Under the pieces are notes generated by a model. It searched no databases. It saw only the letters and a program-made list of their open reading frames with translations, and was not told the origin of the DNA. Positions 1 through 6,061 of a stretch of DNA of 12,412 nucleotides are shown here, piece by piece. The first letter of the stretch is position 1, and each line of letters begins with the position of its first letter. Source of the DNA: Candidatus Competibacteraceae bacterium (GTDB taxonomy: Bacteria > Pseudomonadota > Gammaproteobacteria > Competibacterales > Competibacteraceae); assembly GCA_020445045.1 (NCBI GenBank), contig JAGRHI010000110.1, forward strand, positions 1 through 12,412, written 5' to 3'. The position numbers and the translations under genes were made by a program.

Positions 1-1184
1 AGCGCGGTCACGCATTCGTCCCGGAAGTAGTCGCGCACCTCGGCGGTTTTCAGTGCCTCCATGGTATCGCGAGCGGCCCGCAGATCCGCTTCGCGGGTGG
101 CCGGCTGACCGGCGGCGCGTTGCAACAGGAGGTCGGCCAGTTCCGAGAACGCATCGCCGACGCGGGCTCGGAAGGACGCGGCCTCACTCGCCCATGCCGG
201 CATCAAGTCTTGGCGGATGGATTGTAGGTTCGCCACTGCCTGCCGGTAGGCCAGAATGGCGCCGTCACGGTCGCCCTGGGTTTTGAGCAGGCGGCCGATT
301 TGCCATTGCCAGCGGTACAGCAGTTCCGGGGCGTTGGCTTGCTGGGCGACGAACGCGGCTTGCCGATACAGCATCAGCGCCTCGGCGGGATGACCCTCGT
401 CCTGTTGTGAGCGCGCTTGATAGCCCAAGGCGTAGGACAGGCCAGGCTGATCGTCCAGGGTACGGGCCATGGCGGCGGCGACGGTGAAATCCTGGAGGGA
501 CTGGGTCCGTTGCGGAACGGACGCGCCGGGCAGCGTACGGCGCAGTTGGCCGATGGCGAGCAGGTGATACACCTTGTCGTGACTGGCGGGCAGGGTTGGC
601 AGCAGCCGGGCGGCTTCGGTCAGCAAGGCGCCAGCGCGGCGATTCTCCCCGTCCCGCGCGGCCTGGCGGGCGTTGTTGATCAGCACGGCGACGATCAGTG
701 GCCCGTCTTGCGCTCGTCGGGCCAGGGTCAAGCTGTCCTCATAGGCGGCGCGGGCGGCGCGGTCGTCGCCTTGCCCGGCAGCCAGATTGCCCAAGTGGTT
801 AAGGCTCGTGGCCGCGATGCGTGGCGCGTTGGCTTGCCGGGCCAGAGCCACGCTGCTTTCCAGTATCCGGCGGGCGTCTTCGCTCGCGCCGGTCAGCCGC
901 AGGGTCTCGCCCAATTCACCTAGCACGACGGCGCGACGGGCCGGGTCGCCCAGAGACTCGGCCAGCGGTTGCGCGGCGCGCAGCGCAGCGAGGGCGTTGC
1001 GGGACTGGCCCGAGGCTCGATAGGCGTCGGCCTGTTGTAACAGGACATCGATTTGTTTGGTTCGCGCTTCGGTCTCGATGGCCAGCGGCGGCGCGGCGAC
1101 CGCGGCCAGCAGCCGGAAAGCCAGCAGAGCAACCAGTACGACCAATGGCGGATGTGGCAAAAATCGATGTGCGCGATGGTTCAT
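1..1184 (-). CDS. Secreted TPR protein, N-terminal part; probable CHAT-domain protein cut by window edge
   Basis: The reading frame is open from an ATG at 1184 to the left edge, giving 394 residues and no stop, so the C-terminus is missing. Residues about 14-31 form a hydrophobic, Ala/Leu-rich export signal, probably cleaved near the AVAAPPLA stretch. Residues about 40-320 are Ala/Leu-rich helical pairs of TPR type, for example ALAALRAAQPLAESLGD, ARRILESSVALARQANA and AARAAYEDSLTLARRAQ, with the usual A/G-Y/L-A spacing. The last visible residues (ALKTAEVRDYFRDECV, about 377-392) match the linker that in many proteobacterial TPR-CHAT proteins lies just before the caspase-like CHAT domain. I therefore expect a CHAT domain to the left, but it is not in the window. 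The protein probably acts in the periplasm as a repeat scaffold or protease-like signalling component. It diverges from the CHASE2 cyclase gene. CHAT/TPR genes often lie near CHASE2 cyclases in such genomes, usually with a FecR gene, which is not seen here. The TPR call is firm; the CHAT call is inference. Confidence 0.8.
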   Translation of the reverse strand, partial: MNHRAHRFLPHPPLVVLVALLAFRLLAAVAAPPLAIETEARTKQIDVLLQQADAYRASGQSRNALAALRAAQPLAESLGDPARRAVVLGELGETLRLTGASEDARRILESSVALARQANAPRIAATSLNHLGNLAAGQGDDRAARAAYEDSLTLARRAQDGPLIVAVLINNARQAARDGENRRAGALLTEAARLLPTLPASHDKVYHLLAIGQLRRTLPGASVPQRTQSLQDFTVAAAMARTLDDQPGLSYALGYQARSQQDEGHPAEALMLYRQAAFVAQQANAPELLYRWQWQIGRLLKTQGDRDGAILAYRQAVANLQSIRQDLMPAWASEAASFRARVGDAFSELADLLLQRAAGQPATREADLRAARDTMEALKTAEVRDYFRDECVTA

Positions 1185-1228
1185 GATGGAATGCTCGCTC
1201 TCGCGCTCCCGATAAATCCCATTTAGGC

Positions 1229-1258
1229 ATAATAGTCAAGCGATGCTCATATAATCAA
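1229..1258 (-). promoter_or_regulatory. Candidate sigma70-type promoter for the TPR/CHAT gene
   Basis: On the minus strand a TTGATT -35-like box (1253-1258) is followed after 18 bases by TATTAT (1229-1234), which matches 5 of 6 consensus -10 bases. A second overlapping option uses TTGACT (1234-1239) with TTTATC (1211-1216) at 17-base spacing. The region is much more AT-rich than the flanking genes, as expected for a promoter. Transcription would start about 35-40 bases before the ATG at 1184. This is a motif-only call. Confidence 0.35.
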
Positions 1259-1327
1259 TAAATACAAATAGTTGATGAATGTCAAGTGGTCAATGCACTA
1301 GCAGGCTCATGCGATTGATGCTCGTAT
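1242..1327 (+). repeat. Direct repeat GATGCTCnTAT in the divergent intergenic region
   Basis: GATGCTCATAT at 1242-1252 recurs as GATGCTCGTAT at 1317-1327, so 10 of 11 bases match at a 75-base offset. One copy overlaps the candidate leftward promoter and the other overlaps the candidate rightward -35 region. That placement would suit a shared regulator binding site controlling both divergent genes. With only two copies in AT-rich sequence, chance is a real alternative. Confidence 0.3.
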
Positions 1328-1343
1328 TTTGGAAAGCAACAAT
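1315..1343 (+). promoter_or_regulatory. Weak candidate promoter for the CHASE2 cyclase
   Basis: TTGATG (1315-1320) and AACAAT (1338-1343) are spaced by 17 bases, and each matches 4 of 6 consensus positions. A start near 1350 would give a leader of about 55 bases before the ATG at 1406. A perfect TATAAT also occurs on this strand at 1250-1255, but it has no recognisable -35 box at a suitable distance. Confidence 0.22.
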
Positions 1344-1405
1344 GATTAAGGAATTGATACGAGGTTTGTCTCTTTTTCAAAATGGCGGCCTGTTGCGAGC
1401 GATTC

Positions 1406-3388
1406 ATGATCCAGATCGATAAGGCGCGGTGGCGATGGCTTCCGGAACGGCTGATCGGCTGGCCGGTGCCGGTCGTGTGCCTGCTGCTTGGCCACCTGGT
1501 GTTCGCCGGTATGGTGGGTTTGTGGCAGGCCGGCATGCTGCAAGCCCTAGAACTGCTCGGCTATGATCGGGCCTTGGGCTGGCAGGCGCCGGCGCCGCTC
1601 GACGAGCGGATCGTGCTGATCGGCGAGACGGAAGCCGACATCCACCGTTGGGGATATCCGCTGCCGGATGGCGTTTTGGCCGAAGCGCTGGAACGCTTGG
1701 CGCAAGGGCGACCGCGCGTGATCGGTGTCGATAAATACCGCGATATCCCGGTGCCTCCGGGCAGCGAGCGGCTGGACCAGGTGCTCCGTCGCCATCCGGA
1801 GATCGTCTGGGTGACGAAGTTCGGCAATTTCGCCGCCCACGATCCCGCCGTGGCTCCGCCCCCCGCGCTGGTGGACACCGCCCGGACGGGTTTCAGCGAT
1901 ATTCCCCTCGACGAGGACGGCCTGACCCGACGCGGGCTGCTGTTTCTCGATGATGGCCGGCAGGTCTCCAGCGCCTTCGCCCTAGTCATGGCCCTGCGTT
2001 ATCTGCGGCCGGAGCGCATCGTTCCCCAGGCTGACTCCCAACATGCCGACCATCTGCGACTGGGCGCGACCACGATTCCGCCGCTGGAGACGGATGCGGG
2101 GGCCTACGTTCATGCCGATACCGCCGGCTATCAATATCTGCTGGACTACCGGGGCCGATTGAGCGCCGCGCGGATTTACACTCTGACCGACCTGCTGCAA
2201 GGGCGACTGCCAGCGGTACAACTCGCCGATAAGATCGTGCTGCTGGGGGGAATGGCGGAGAGCCTACGCGACGATTTTCAGATCCCCACCCGCCGCTTTT
2301 TGGCCGATGTGCCGACGATCCCGCCGCTGGCGGGCTCCAACGGACGGATCCCCGGGGTCGTGCTCCACGCCCTGCAGGTCGATCAGCTACTGCGGTTCGC
2401 CTTGGCGGGCGATTCTCCCATCCGCGGCCTGCCGGACTTCGCCGAGGTCGGCTGGCTGTGGCTGTGGTGCTTGGCCGGAGTCGGGTTGGCTTTGAGCCGA
2501 GTCCGTTTCCGACATCTGCTGACGTTGATGGCGGGTGCGCTGATCCTGTTGGCGGGAGTTTGGCGGATCGCTTTCCTGCATCAAATCTGGTTGCCACTGG
2601 CCACGCCGGTGTTGGGGCTGACCGCCGCCGCCGCCCTGTCCGCCGCCTATCTCTCGGCGCACGATCACGCCGAGCGCCGCTTGTTGATGAGCCTGTTCGC
2701 TCGCCAGGTCGCGCCGGAGGTGGCGGATACGCTTTGGCGGGAACGCACTCGGTTGGTCGCGGGCGGACGACTGCTGCCCCAACACTTGATCGCCACTGTG
2801 TTGTTTGCCGATATCCGGGGATTCGCCTCGATCGCCGAAAACCTGGAGCCGGCCCAACTCATGGATTGGTTGAACGTTTATATGGCGGCGATGACGCAAG
2901 CGGTCATGGCGCATGGTGGGATGGTCAGGCAATACGTCGGTGATGAAGTCATGGCCTTATTCGGGGCGCCCGCCCCACGTCGGACTGAGGCGGAGGTCGC
3001 CGGGGACGCGGCGCGGGCGGTTGAGTGCGCCTTGGCGATGGGCGAGCGCCTGCGGCGATTGAACGCGGTTTGGGCGCAACACGGATTGCCGGTCGCCGCC
3101 GTGCGGATCGGTATTTACACCGGACCGTTGGTGGCGGGCAGTTTGGGGGACAGCCAGCGTTTTGAATACGCCGTGGTCGGTGACACCGTCAACATCGCCT
3201 CGCGCCTGGAGAATTTCGATAAGGACGCGCACCATCCCGTCGGCGGCTTTTGTCGTGTGCTGGTTGGTGACGCCACCTTGCGTTATCTAGGCGGTCGGTT
3301 TCGGGTGACCGCGTTGGGCCAGGTCAGGTTCAAGGGCAAAAATCAAGAACTCGCCGTCTATCGCGTGGACGGCGAAATCTCTGAATGA
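1406..3388 (+). CDS. CHASE2-domain class III adenylate/guanylate cyclase, membrane-bound
   Basis: This 660-residue protein would make a cyclic nucleotide on the cytoplasmic side in response to a periplasmic signal. Residues about 20-39 form the first membrane helix. About 40-330 form an extracytoplasmic CHASE2 sensor. Three more helices follow at about 349-364, 372-390 and 395-416, then a cyclase domain at about 462-632. Both metal-binding aspartates are present (D469 in FADIRGF, D513 in GDEVMALFG), as are the transition-state Asn and Arg of VNIASRLE (N596, R600). The two base-selecting positions differ from the usual Lys and Thr/Asp: they read Q509 (VRQYVGD) and A589 (EYAVVGD). Adenylate activity is therefore likely by family but not certain. 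An in-frame ATG at 1382 adds 8 residues (MAACCERF). I prefer 1406 because a GAG lies 6 bases upstream, whereas 1382 has no purine-rich site. The gene diverges from the TPR/CHAT gene and ends 18 bases from the convergent serine hydrolase gene. Confidence 0.93.
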   Translation: MIQIDKARWRWLPERLIGWPVPVVCLLLGHLVFAGMVGLWQAGMLQALELLGYDRALGWQAPAPLDERIVLIGETEADIHRWGYPLPDGVLAEALERLAQGRPRVIGVDKYRDIPVPPGSERLDQVLRRHPEIVWVTKFGNFAAHDPAVAPPPALVDTARTGFSDIPLDEDGLTRRGLLFLDDGRQVSSAFALVMALRYLRPERIVPQADSQHADHLRLGATTIPPLETDAGAYVHADTAGYQYLLDYRGRLSAARIYTLTDLLQGRLPAVQLADKIVLLGGMAESLRDDFQIPTRRFLADVPTIPPLAGSNGRIPGVVLHALQVDQLLRFALAGDSPIRGLPDFAEVGWLWLWCLAGVGLALSRVRFRHLLTLMAGALILLAGVWRIAFLHQIWLPLATPVLGLTAAAALSAAYLSAHDHAERRLLMSLFARQVAPEVADTLWRERTRLVAGGRLLPQHLIATVLFADIRGFASIAENLEPAQLMDWLNVYMAAMTQAVMAHGGMVRQYVGDEVMALFGAPAPRRTEAEVAGDAARAVECALAMGERLRRLNAVWAQHGLPVAAVRIGIYTGPLVAGSLGDSQRFEYAVVGDTVNIASRLENFDKDAHHPVGGFCRVLVGDATLRYLGGRFRVTALGQVRFKGKNQELAVYRVDGEISE

Positions 3389-3406
3389 TGTTTCGGCTTG
3401 CCCAAT

Positions 3407-4393
3407 TTACACCAGGTTATGCAGCCGGCTCATGTGTTGGTAGGCGATGCCGGATACATCGCGGATGACATCGCCGCGATCGTCCTTCCAGGATCGGTAG
3501 TGTTTGGTCGGCCGGGCTTTCTCGATGATGCCGATGAAGGTGTAGGGGTAACGGCCGCCGTTGCGCCCCTGCGCGACCAGGATACCCATGTTGCCGCAGA
3601 GCCGCGCGGTGGTGCCGGTCTTGTCGAATACCCAGGTTTGCCGCGCCACTTCCTCCGCGCCGGTGTACACCCGGTCACGATTGGGTAGGTTCATCAGCCG
3701 CTTGAGTTCGTTGGAGAATGGGAGTTGGTTGTACCAGAGCGCGTACAGAAAGCGATGGTAATCGAGCGCGGAAGCCTTGTTGCGGTAACTGCGGCCGCCG
3801 GTGGGAATACGCTCGACAATATGGGTATTTCGGAAAATACCGGGATGGTAGCGCTTGAGCGTGCGCTCCGCCTCGACCGGACCGCTGCGGCGGCTGGTCT
3901 GATTCAGCAAGCGAATGAAGTAATTGGTGGCGCTGTTGTTGCTGTACTGAATCATCGCTTCCATTCGTTCGCGATTGTAAGGGGTATAGTGCAGCCTTCC
4001 CTCCAGCACCTTGTAGAAGAAGGCCAGCGCGATGAACGGCTTGATCATGCTGGCGCTTTGATAGGGGATGTTGGCGTTGATGGCGGTCAAGTATTGTCGG
4101 CTGGTGAAGTCGTAGACCAGCCAGGCAGTACGTTCATTGGCCGCGATCCGGCCGGACAGGCGCAAGTATTTGATGTGATTGTCAATCGCCGCGGTCAATG
4201 CGCTCATGGCCGGGGGTCGGGTCGCGGGTGGATAGCGGCGCCAGGCCGCTTCGCCGGTCGGCGAGGCCAGTCCACCACAGGCGGCGGCCGCGAGTAGCGC
4301 CGTCATTTTGGCCAGAAACGCGCGTTTCGAGGGATCGGCGACTGGACTGGAATCGATGGAAGCGTCCGAGAGGGAGGGTTCGCTAAATAGCAT
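3407..4393 (-). CDS. Exported serine hydrolase of the class A beta-lactamase fold
   Basis: This 328-residue protein carries the three active-site motifs of the penicillin-recognising serine hydrolases in order: S115-M-I-K118 (SxxK nucleophile and base), S151-N-N (the SDN box) and K258-T-G. Overall length and motif spacing fit class A beta-lactamase-like enzymes. Anchoring on a shared IP turn (TEM NEAIP against VERIP here), the deacylating Glu166 position reads as Asn189. I therefore favour a peptidoglycan- or peptide-directed serine hydrolase over a true beta-lactamase. The N-terminus has a Tat-like motif SKRAFLAK (22-29, Lys-Arg instead of Arg-Arg) and then the hydrophobic stretch ALLAAAACGG with Cys39 in a weak lipobox position, so it may be a Tat-exported lipoprotein. 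It is the second gene of a leftward pair and starts 9 bases after the stop of the EEP gene. GAGG lies 7 bases before the ATG. Substrate is unknown. Confidence 0.88.
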   Translation of the reverse strand: MLFSEPSLSDASIDSSPVADPSKRAFLAKMTALLAAAACGGLASPTGEAAWRRYPPATRPPAMSALTAAIDNHIKYLRLSGRIAANERTAWLVYDFTSRQYLTAINANIPYQSASMIKPFIALAFFYKVLEGRLHYTPYNRERMEAMIQYSNNSATNYFIRLLNQTSRRSGPVEAERTLKRYHPGIFRNTHIVERIPTGGRSYRNKASALDYHRFLYALWYNQLPFSNELKRLMNLPNRDRVYTGAEEVARQTWVFDKTGTTARLCGNMGILVAQGRNGGRYPYTFIGIIEKARPTKHYRSWKDDRGDVIRDVSGIAYQHMSRLHNLV

Positions 4394-4400
4394 AAAACGA

Positions 4401-4404
4401 CCTC
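4401..4404 (-). promoter_or_regulatory. Ribosome binding site overlapping the upstream stop codon
   Basis: GAGG on the minus strand lies 7 bases before the ATG at 4393. It overlaps the TGA (4403-4405) that ends the EEP-family gene, reading TGAGG. This layout suggests translational coupling of the two genes and supports the chosen start of the serine hydrolase. Confidence 0.7.
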
Positions 4405-5404
4405 AGTCAGGCAAGGCTGGCGCGGGGGTTAACGGAAAAGTCCATGAGCGGGCGAGATGAAAATCAACGATGACCGGGTAATGATCGGAGCCGAGGGGCG
4501 AACCGGTTTCCCGGTGCAAGATTTCGATGCCGTCGGAGTACAATGCGTGGTCGATCGGAATCCAAAGCGGCGCCAGGCCGACCGGCCAGGACGGCAGGAT
4601 ACCACGACCGTCCGCGCTGTCGCGCAGGCCGGAGGCGGTCAGCAGCCGCGCGAAATAGGGTGACCACGGGGAGACGTTCAGATCGCCCAGTAGCAGCAAT
4701 GGGTGCCGGGCTTGCCGGGCGAACAGCGCCAAGGCCGCCAGTTGCTCGTTGCGGTTCCGGGCGGCATCGGCGCTGACGGGAGGCAATGGGTGGGTGCCCA
4801 CCAGGATAAGACGACGTTCGCCGACCGCGATCTCGGCGGTGATCGAAGGTAGTCCCGCCGCGCCGAATGACATGATTTCGGTCCGCGAGAACGGTTGTCG
4901 GCCGAGCAGGGCGATCCCGAAATTGTCTTCCCGCGGCGCAACGGCGCGATGCGGATAGCGGCCGTCGAATTCGGTCAGTCGTTCGAGTAGCCAGGGCGTG
5001 ACTTCCAGCAGTACGATGAAATCGGGTTCGTACTTGAGGATAGCTTCGCGCATTTTCGGGTAATCGCGGTTGGCGGCATTGACGTTGGCCAGTAGTACCC
5101 GAAAAGAGGTTTGGTCGGCGCTGGGGTAAACGGCGGCTTCGGCCAGGGGTAGCAGACGCGGTGCAAGGAGCATCGCGTTCGACACGGCAAACACACCGAA
5201 GACCGCCGCCCACCGGTAGTGGCGCCGGTACAGCGACAACGGCAGGCACAACCCCAGCATGAGCGCGTACTGAGGCCGGAAATGGGAAGCCAGTTCGAAA
5301 ACCCACCAGAGCTGTCCACCGAACCCGATCAGGCTGGCGGCGCAGATCAGTACGCCCGAAGCGATTGACAATCCCGCCAAGGTGATATGGCCGGTGGTTT
5401 GCAT
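4403..5404 (-). CDS. Membrane-anchored endonuclease/exonuclease/phosphatase (EEP) family protein
   Basis: The 333-residue protein begins with three hydrophobic helices (about 7-29, 44-60 and 64-87), followed by an EEP-fold hydrolase domain (about 100-318). The metal and catalytic residues of the DNase I/Mg-dependent phosphodiesterase superfamily are all recognisable: N107 in LLANVN, E134 in VLLEV, H205 in VGTHP, D241 and N243 in GDLNV, D285-H286 in PIDHALYS, and D307-H308 in GSDHYPV. It is probably an active phosphodiesterase or phosphatase with its catalytic domain next to the membrane, resembling YafD-type proteins. The substrate (nucleic acid, phospholipid or other phosphodiester) cannot be read from the sequence. 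An ATG at 5473 would add 23 residues rich in Ser, Ala and Arg. I chose 5404 because GAGGA lies 8 bases upstream (5413-5417) and the first membrane helix then begins promptly. The serine hydrolase gene follows in the same operon. Confidence 0.88.
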   Translation of the reverse strand: MQTTGHITLAGLSIASGVLICAASLIGFGGQLWWVFELASHFRPQYALMLGLCLPLSLYRRHYRWAAVFGVFAVSNAMLLAPRLLPLAEAAVYPSADQTSFRVLLANVNAANRDYPKMREAILKYEPDFIVLLEVTPWLLERLTEFDGRYPHRAVAPREDNFGIALLGRQPFSRTEIMSFGAAGLPSITAEIAVGERRLILVGTHPLPPVSADAARNRNEQLAALALFARQARHPLLLLGDLNVSPWSPYFARLLTASGLRDSADGRGILPSWPVGLAPLWIPIDHALYSDGIEILHRETGSPLGSDHYPVIVDFHLARSWTFPLTPAPALPD

Positions 5405-5431
5405 GCTTGAATTCCTCGCATTCCGTCGGGG

Positions 5432-5447
5432 AGCGCAAGCCTGCGCT
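5432..5447 (-). other. Short hairpin in the leader of the EEP gene
   Basis: AGCGCA (5432-5437) and TGCGCT (5442-5447) form a perfect 6-base stem with a 4-base loop. It lies just upstream of the ribosome binding site at 5413-5417. It could modulate translation of the operon. A stem this short is common by chance in GC-rich DNA. Confidence 0.3.
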
Positions 5448-5452
5448 GGACC

Positions 5453-5499
5453 GTTTCCCGAGCTGGCCGACATTAGGGAAAACCATGATGTTTCCCGAG
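5453..5499. repeat. Repeated GTTTCCCGAG with an inverted GGGAAA between the copies
   Basis: GTTTCCCGAG occurs at 5453-5462 and again, exactly, at 5490-5499. Between them GGGAAA (5476-5481) pairs with the TTTCCC of the second copy (5491-5496) across 9 bases. The cluster lies in the untranslated leader of the EEP operon if the start is at 5404. It may be an operator or an RNA structure; neither is proven. Confidence 0.35.
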
Positions 5500-5533
5500 A
5501 AATCCCTTATTTACTCCCCTAGTCCAGACCGTC

Positions 5534-5562
5534 ATATTAGCCATGTTGAATTTAAGGGTTAA
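5534..5562 (-). promoter_or_regulatory. Candidate promoter of the EEP/serine hydrolase operon
   Basis: On the minus strand TTAACC (5557-5562) and TAATAT (5534-5539) are separated by 17 bases, each matching 4 of 6 consensus positions. It sits in an AT-rich stretch. A start near 5527 would give a leader of about 120 bases containing the repeat cluster and the hairpin. This is a motif-only call. Confidence 0.3.
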
Positions 5563-5665
5563 GCGTATAAAATTACACCAAAAAATCAAGAATGGTTCGC
5601 GATCGTGGCTACGCGGGGAGAGGCGTGGCGTTACCCAACCACCAAATTCGAGGAATCCAACTTCA

Positions 5666-5938
5666 ATGAAAAGTGACATCACCCGACAGGTGAAGGCCAA
5701 ACGCAGCGGAAGCGAAGGTCTGGTCCCTGTGGATAAGCATAGTTGCCCGTATCGCGGGGAAGCGTCGTGCGTGAGCCCGAGTGGAGGCAGCTATTGCGGC
5801 GGTTACGGCGGGGATGTGCCCGTCAGAGGCACCCAACTGTATACCGTCCGCTGCTTGGAAGAGAATAATGCCGATTTTGTGTTGTACAACTGGATGAAGC
5901 TGCCGCGCCGCTCGACTTACCCAATCAGGCAGCGGTAA
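5666..5938 (+). CDS. Small cysteine-containing protein of unknown function (90 residues)
   Basis: I do not recognise this gene. The frame is open from further upstream (an in-frame ATG at 5543). The start at 5666 is chosen because GAGGA (5650-5654) lies 11 bases before it. Codon third positions are mostly G or C, as in the neighbouring genes. The first 20 residues are basic and polar. The centre has HSCPYRGEASC, SYCGGYGG and YTVRC, so four Cys with spacings of 7, 8 and about 19 residues, in a Gly/Ser-rich setting. The tail is basic and has Trp (WMKLPRR). There is no clear signal peptide or membrane helix. The cysteines could bind metal or form disulfides, but no known metal motif is complete. 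A strong terminator follows 67 bases downstream, which supports an independent transcript. A chance open frame or a degraded gene remains possible. Confidence 0.5.
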   Translation: MKSDITRQVKAKRSGSEGLVPVDKHSCPYRGEASCVSPSGGSYCGGYGGDVPVRGTQLYTVRCLEENNADFVLYNWMKLPRRSTYPIRQR

Positions 5939-6000
5939 CGCGTCCAAGGCGGCTACCGGCCACGCCGACATCAGCGTGGTAACGGCACCGAGGCCGGTCC

Positions 6001-6059
6001 GCAAAACCAAAGGCGGTAACACCGGAGCAATCCAGGGTTACCGCCTTTGGTCATTTTGC
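6001..6059. terminator. Long perfect-stem hairpin, probable bidirectional terminator
   Basis: A 15-base arm (6006-6020) is exactly complementary to 6037-6051 across a 16-base loop. The outer GCAAAA (6001-6006) and TTTTGC (6054-6059) extend the stem after a small bulge. A TTTT run follows the stem on the plus strand, and GGTTTTGC follows it on the minus strand. It lies between the end of the small plus-strand gene and the end of the kinase gene, three bases before the kinase stop codon, so it can end transcription from both sides. Confidence 0.8.
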
Positions 6060-6061
6060 GC

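Noticed and set aside
417..923. Plus-strand frame opposite the TPR gene
   Set aside because: It is antisense to a clear TPR coding sequence, and the Gly/Gln-rich translation is typical of such shadows.
3407..4393. Calling this an antibiotic-resistance beta-lactamase
   Set aside because: The Glu166 equivalent is not visible, and the family includes many non-resistance hydrolases.
4464..5486. Minus-strand open frame (340 codons) overlapping the EEP gene in another frame
   Set aside because: It is Arg/Pro-rich shadow sequence. The adjacent frame has every EEP catalytic residue.
5663..6022. Minus-strand frame of 119 codons opposite the small orphan gene
   Set aside because: It runs through the terminator hairpin, has no ribosome binding site and shows no motif. 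The plus-strand frame has a better start context.
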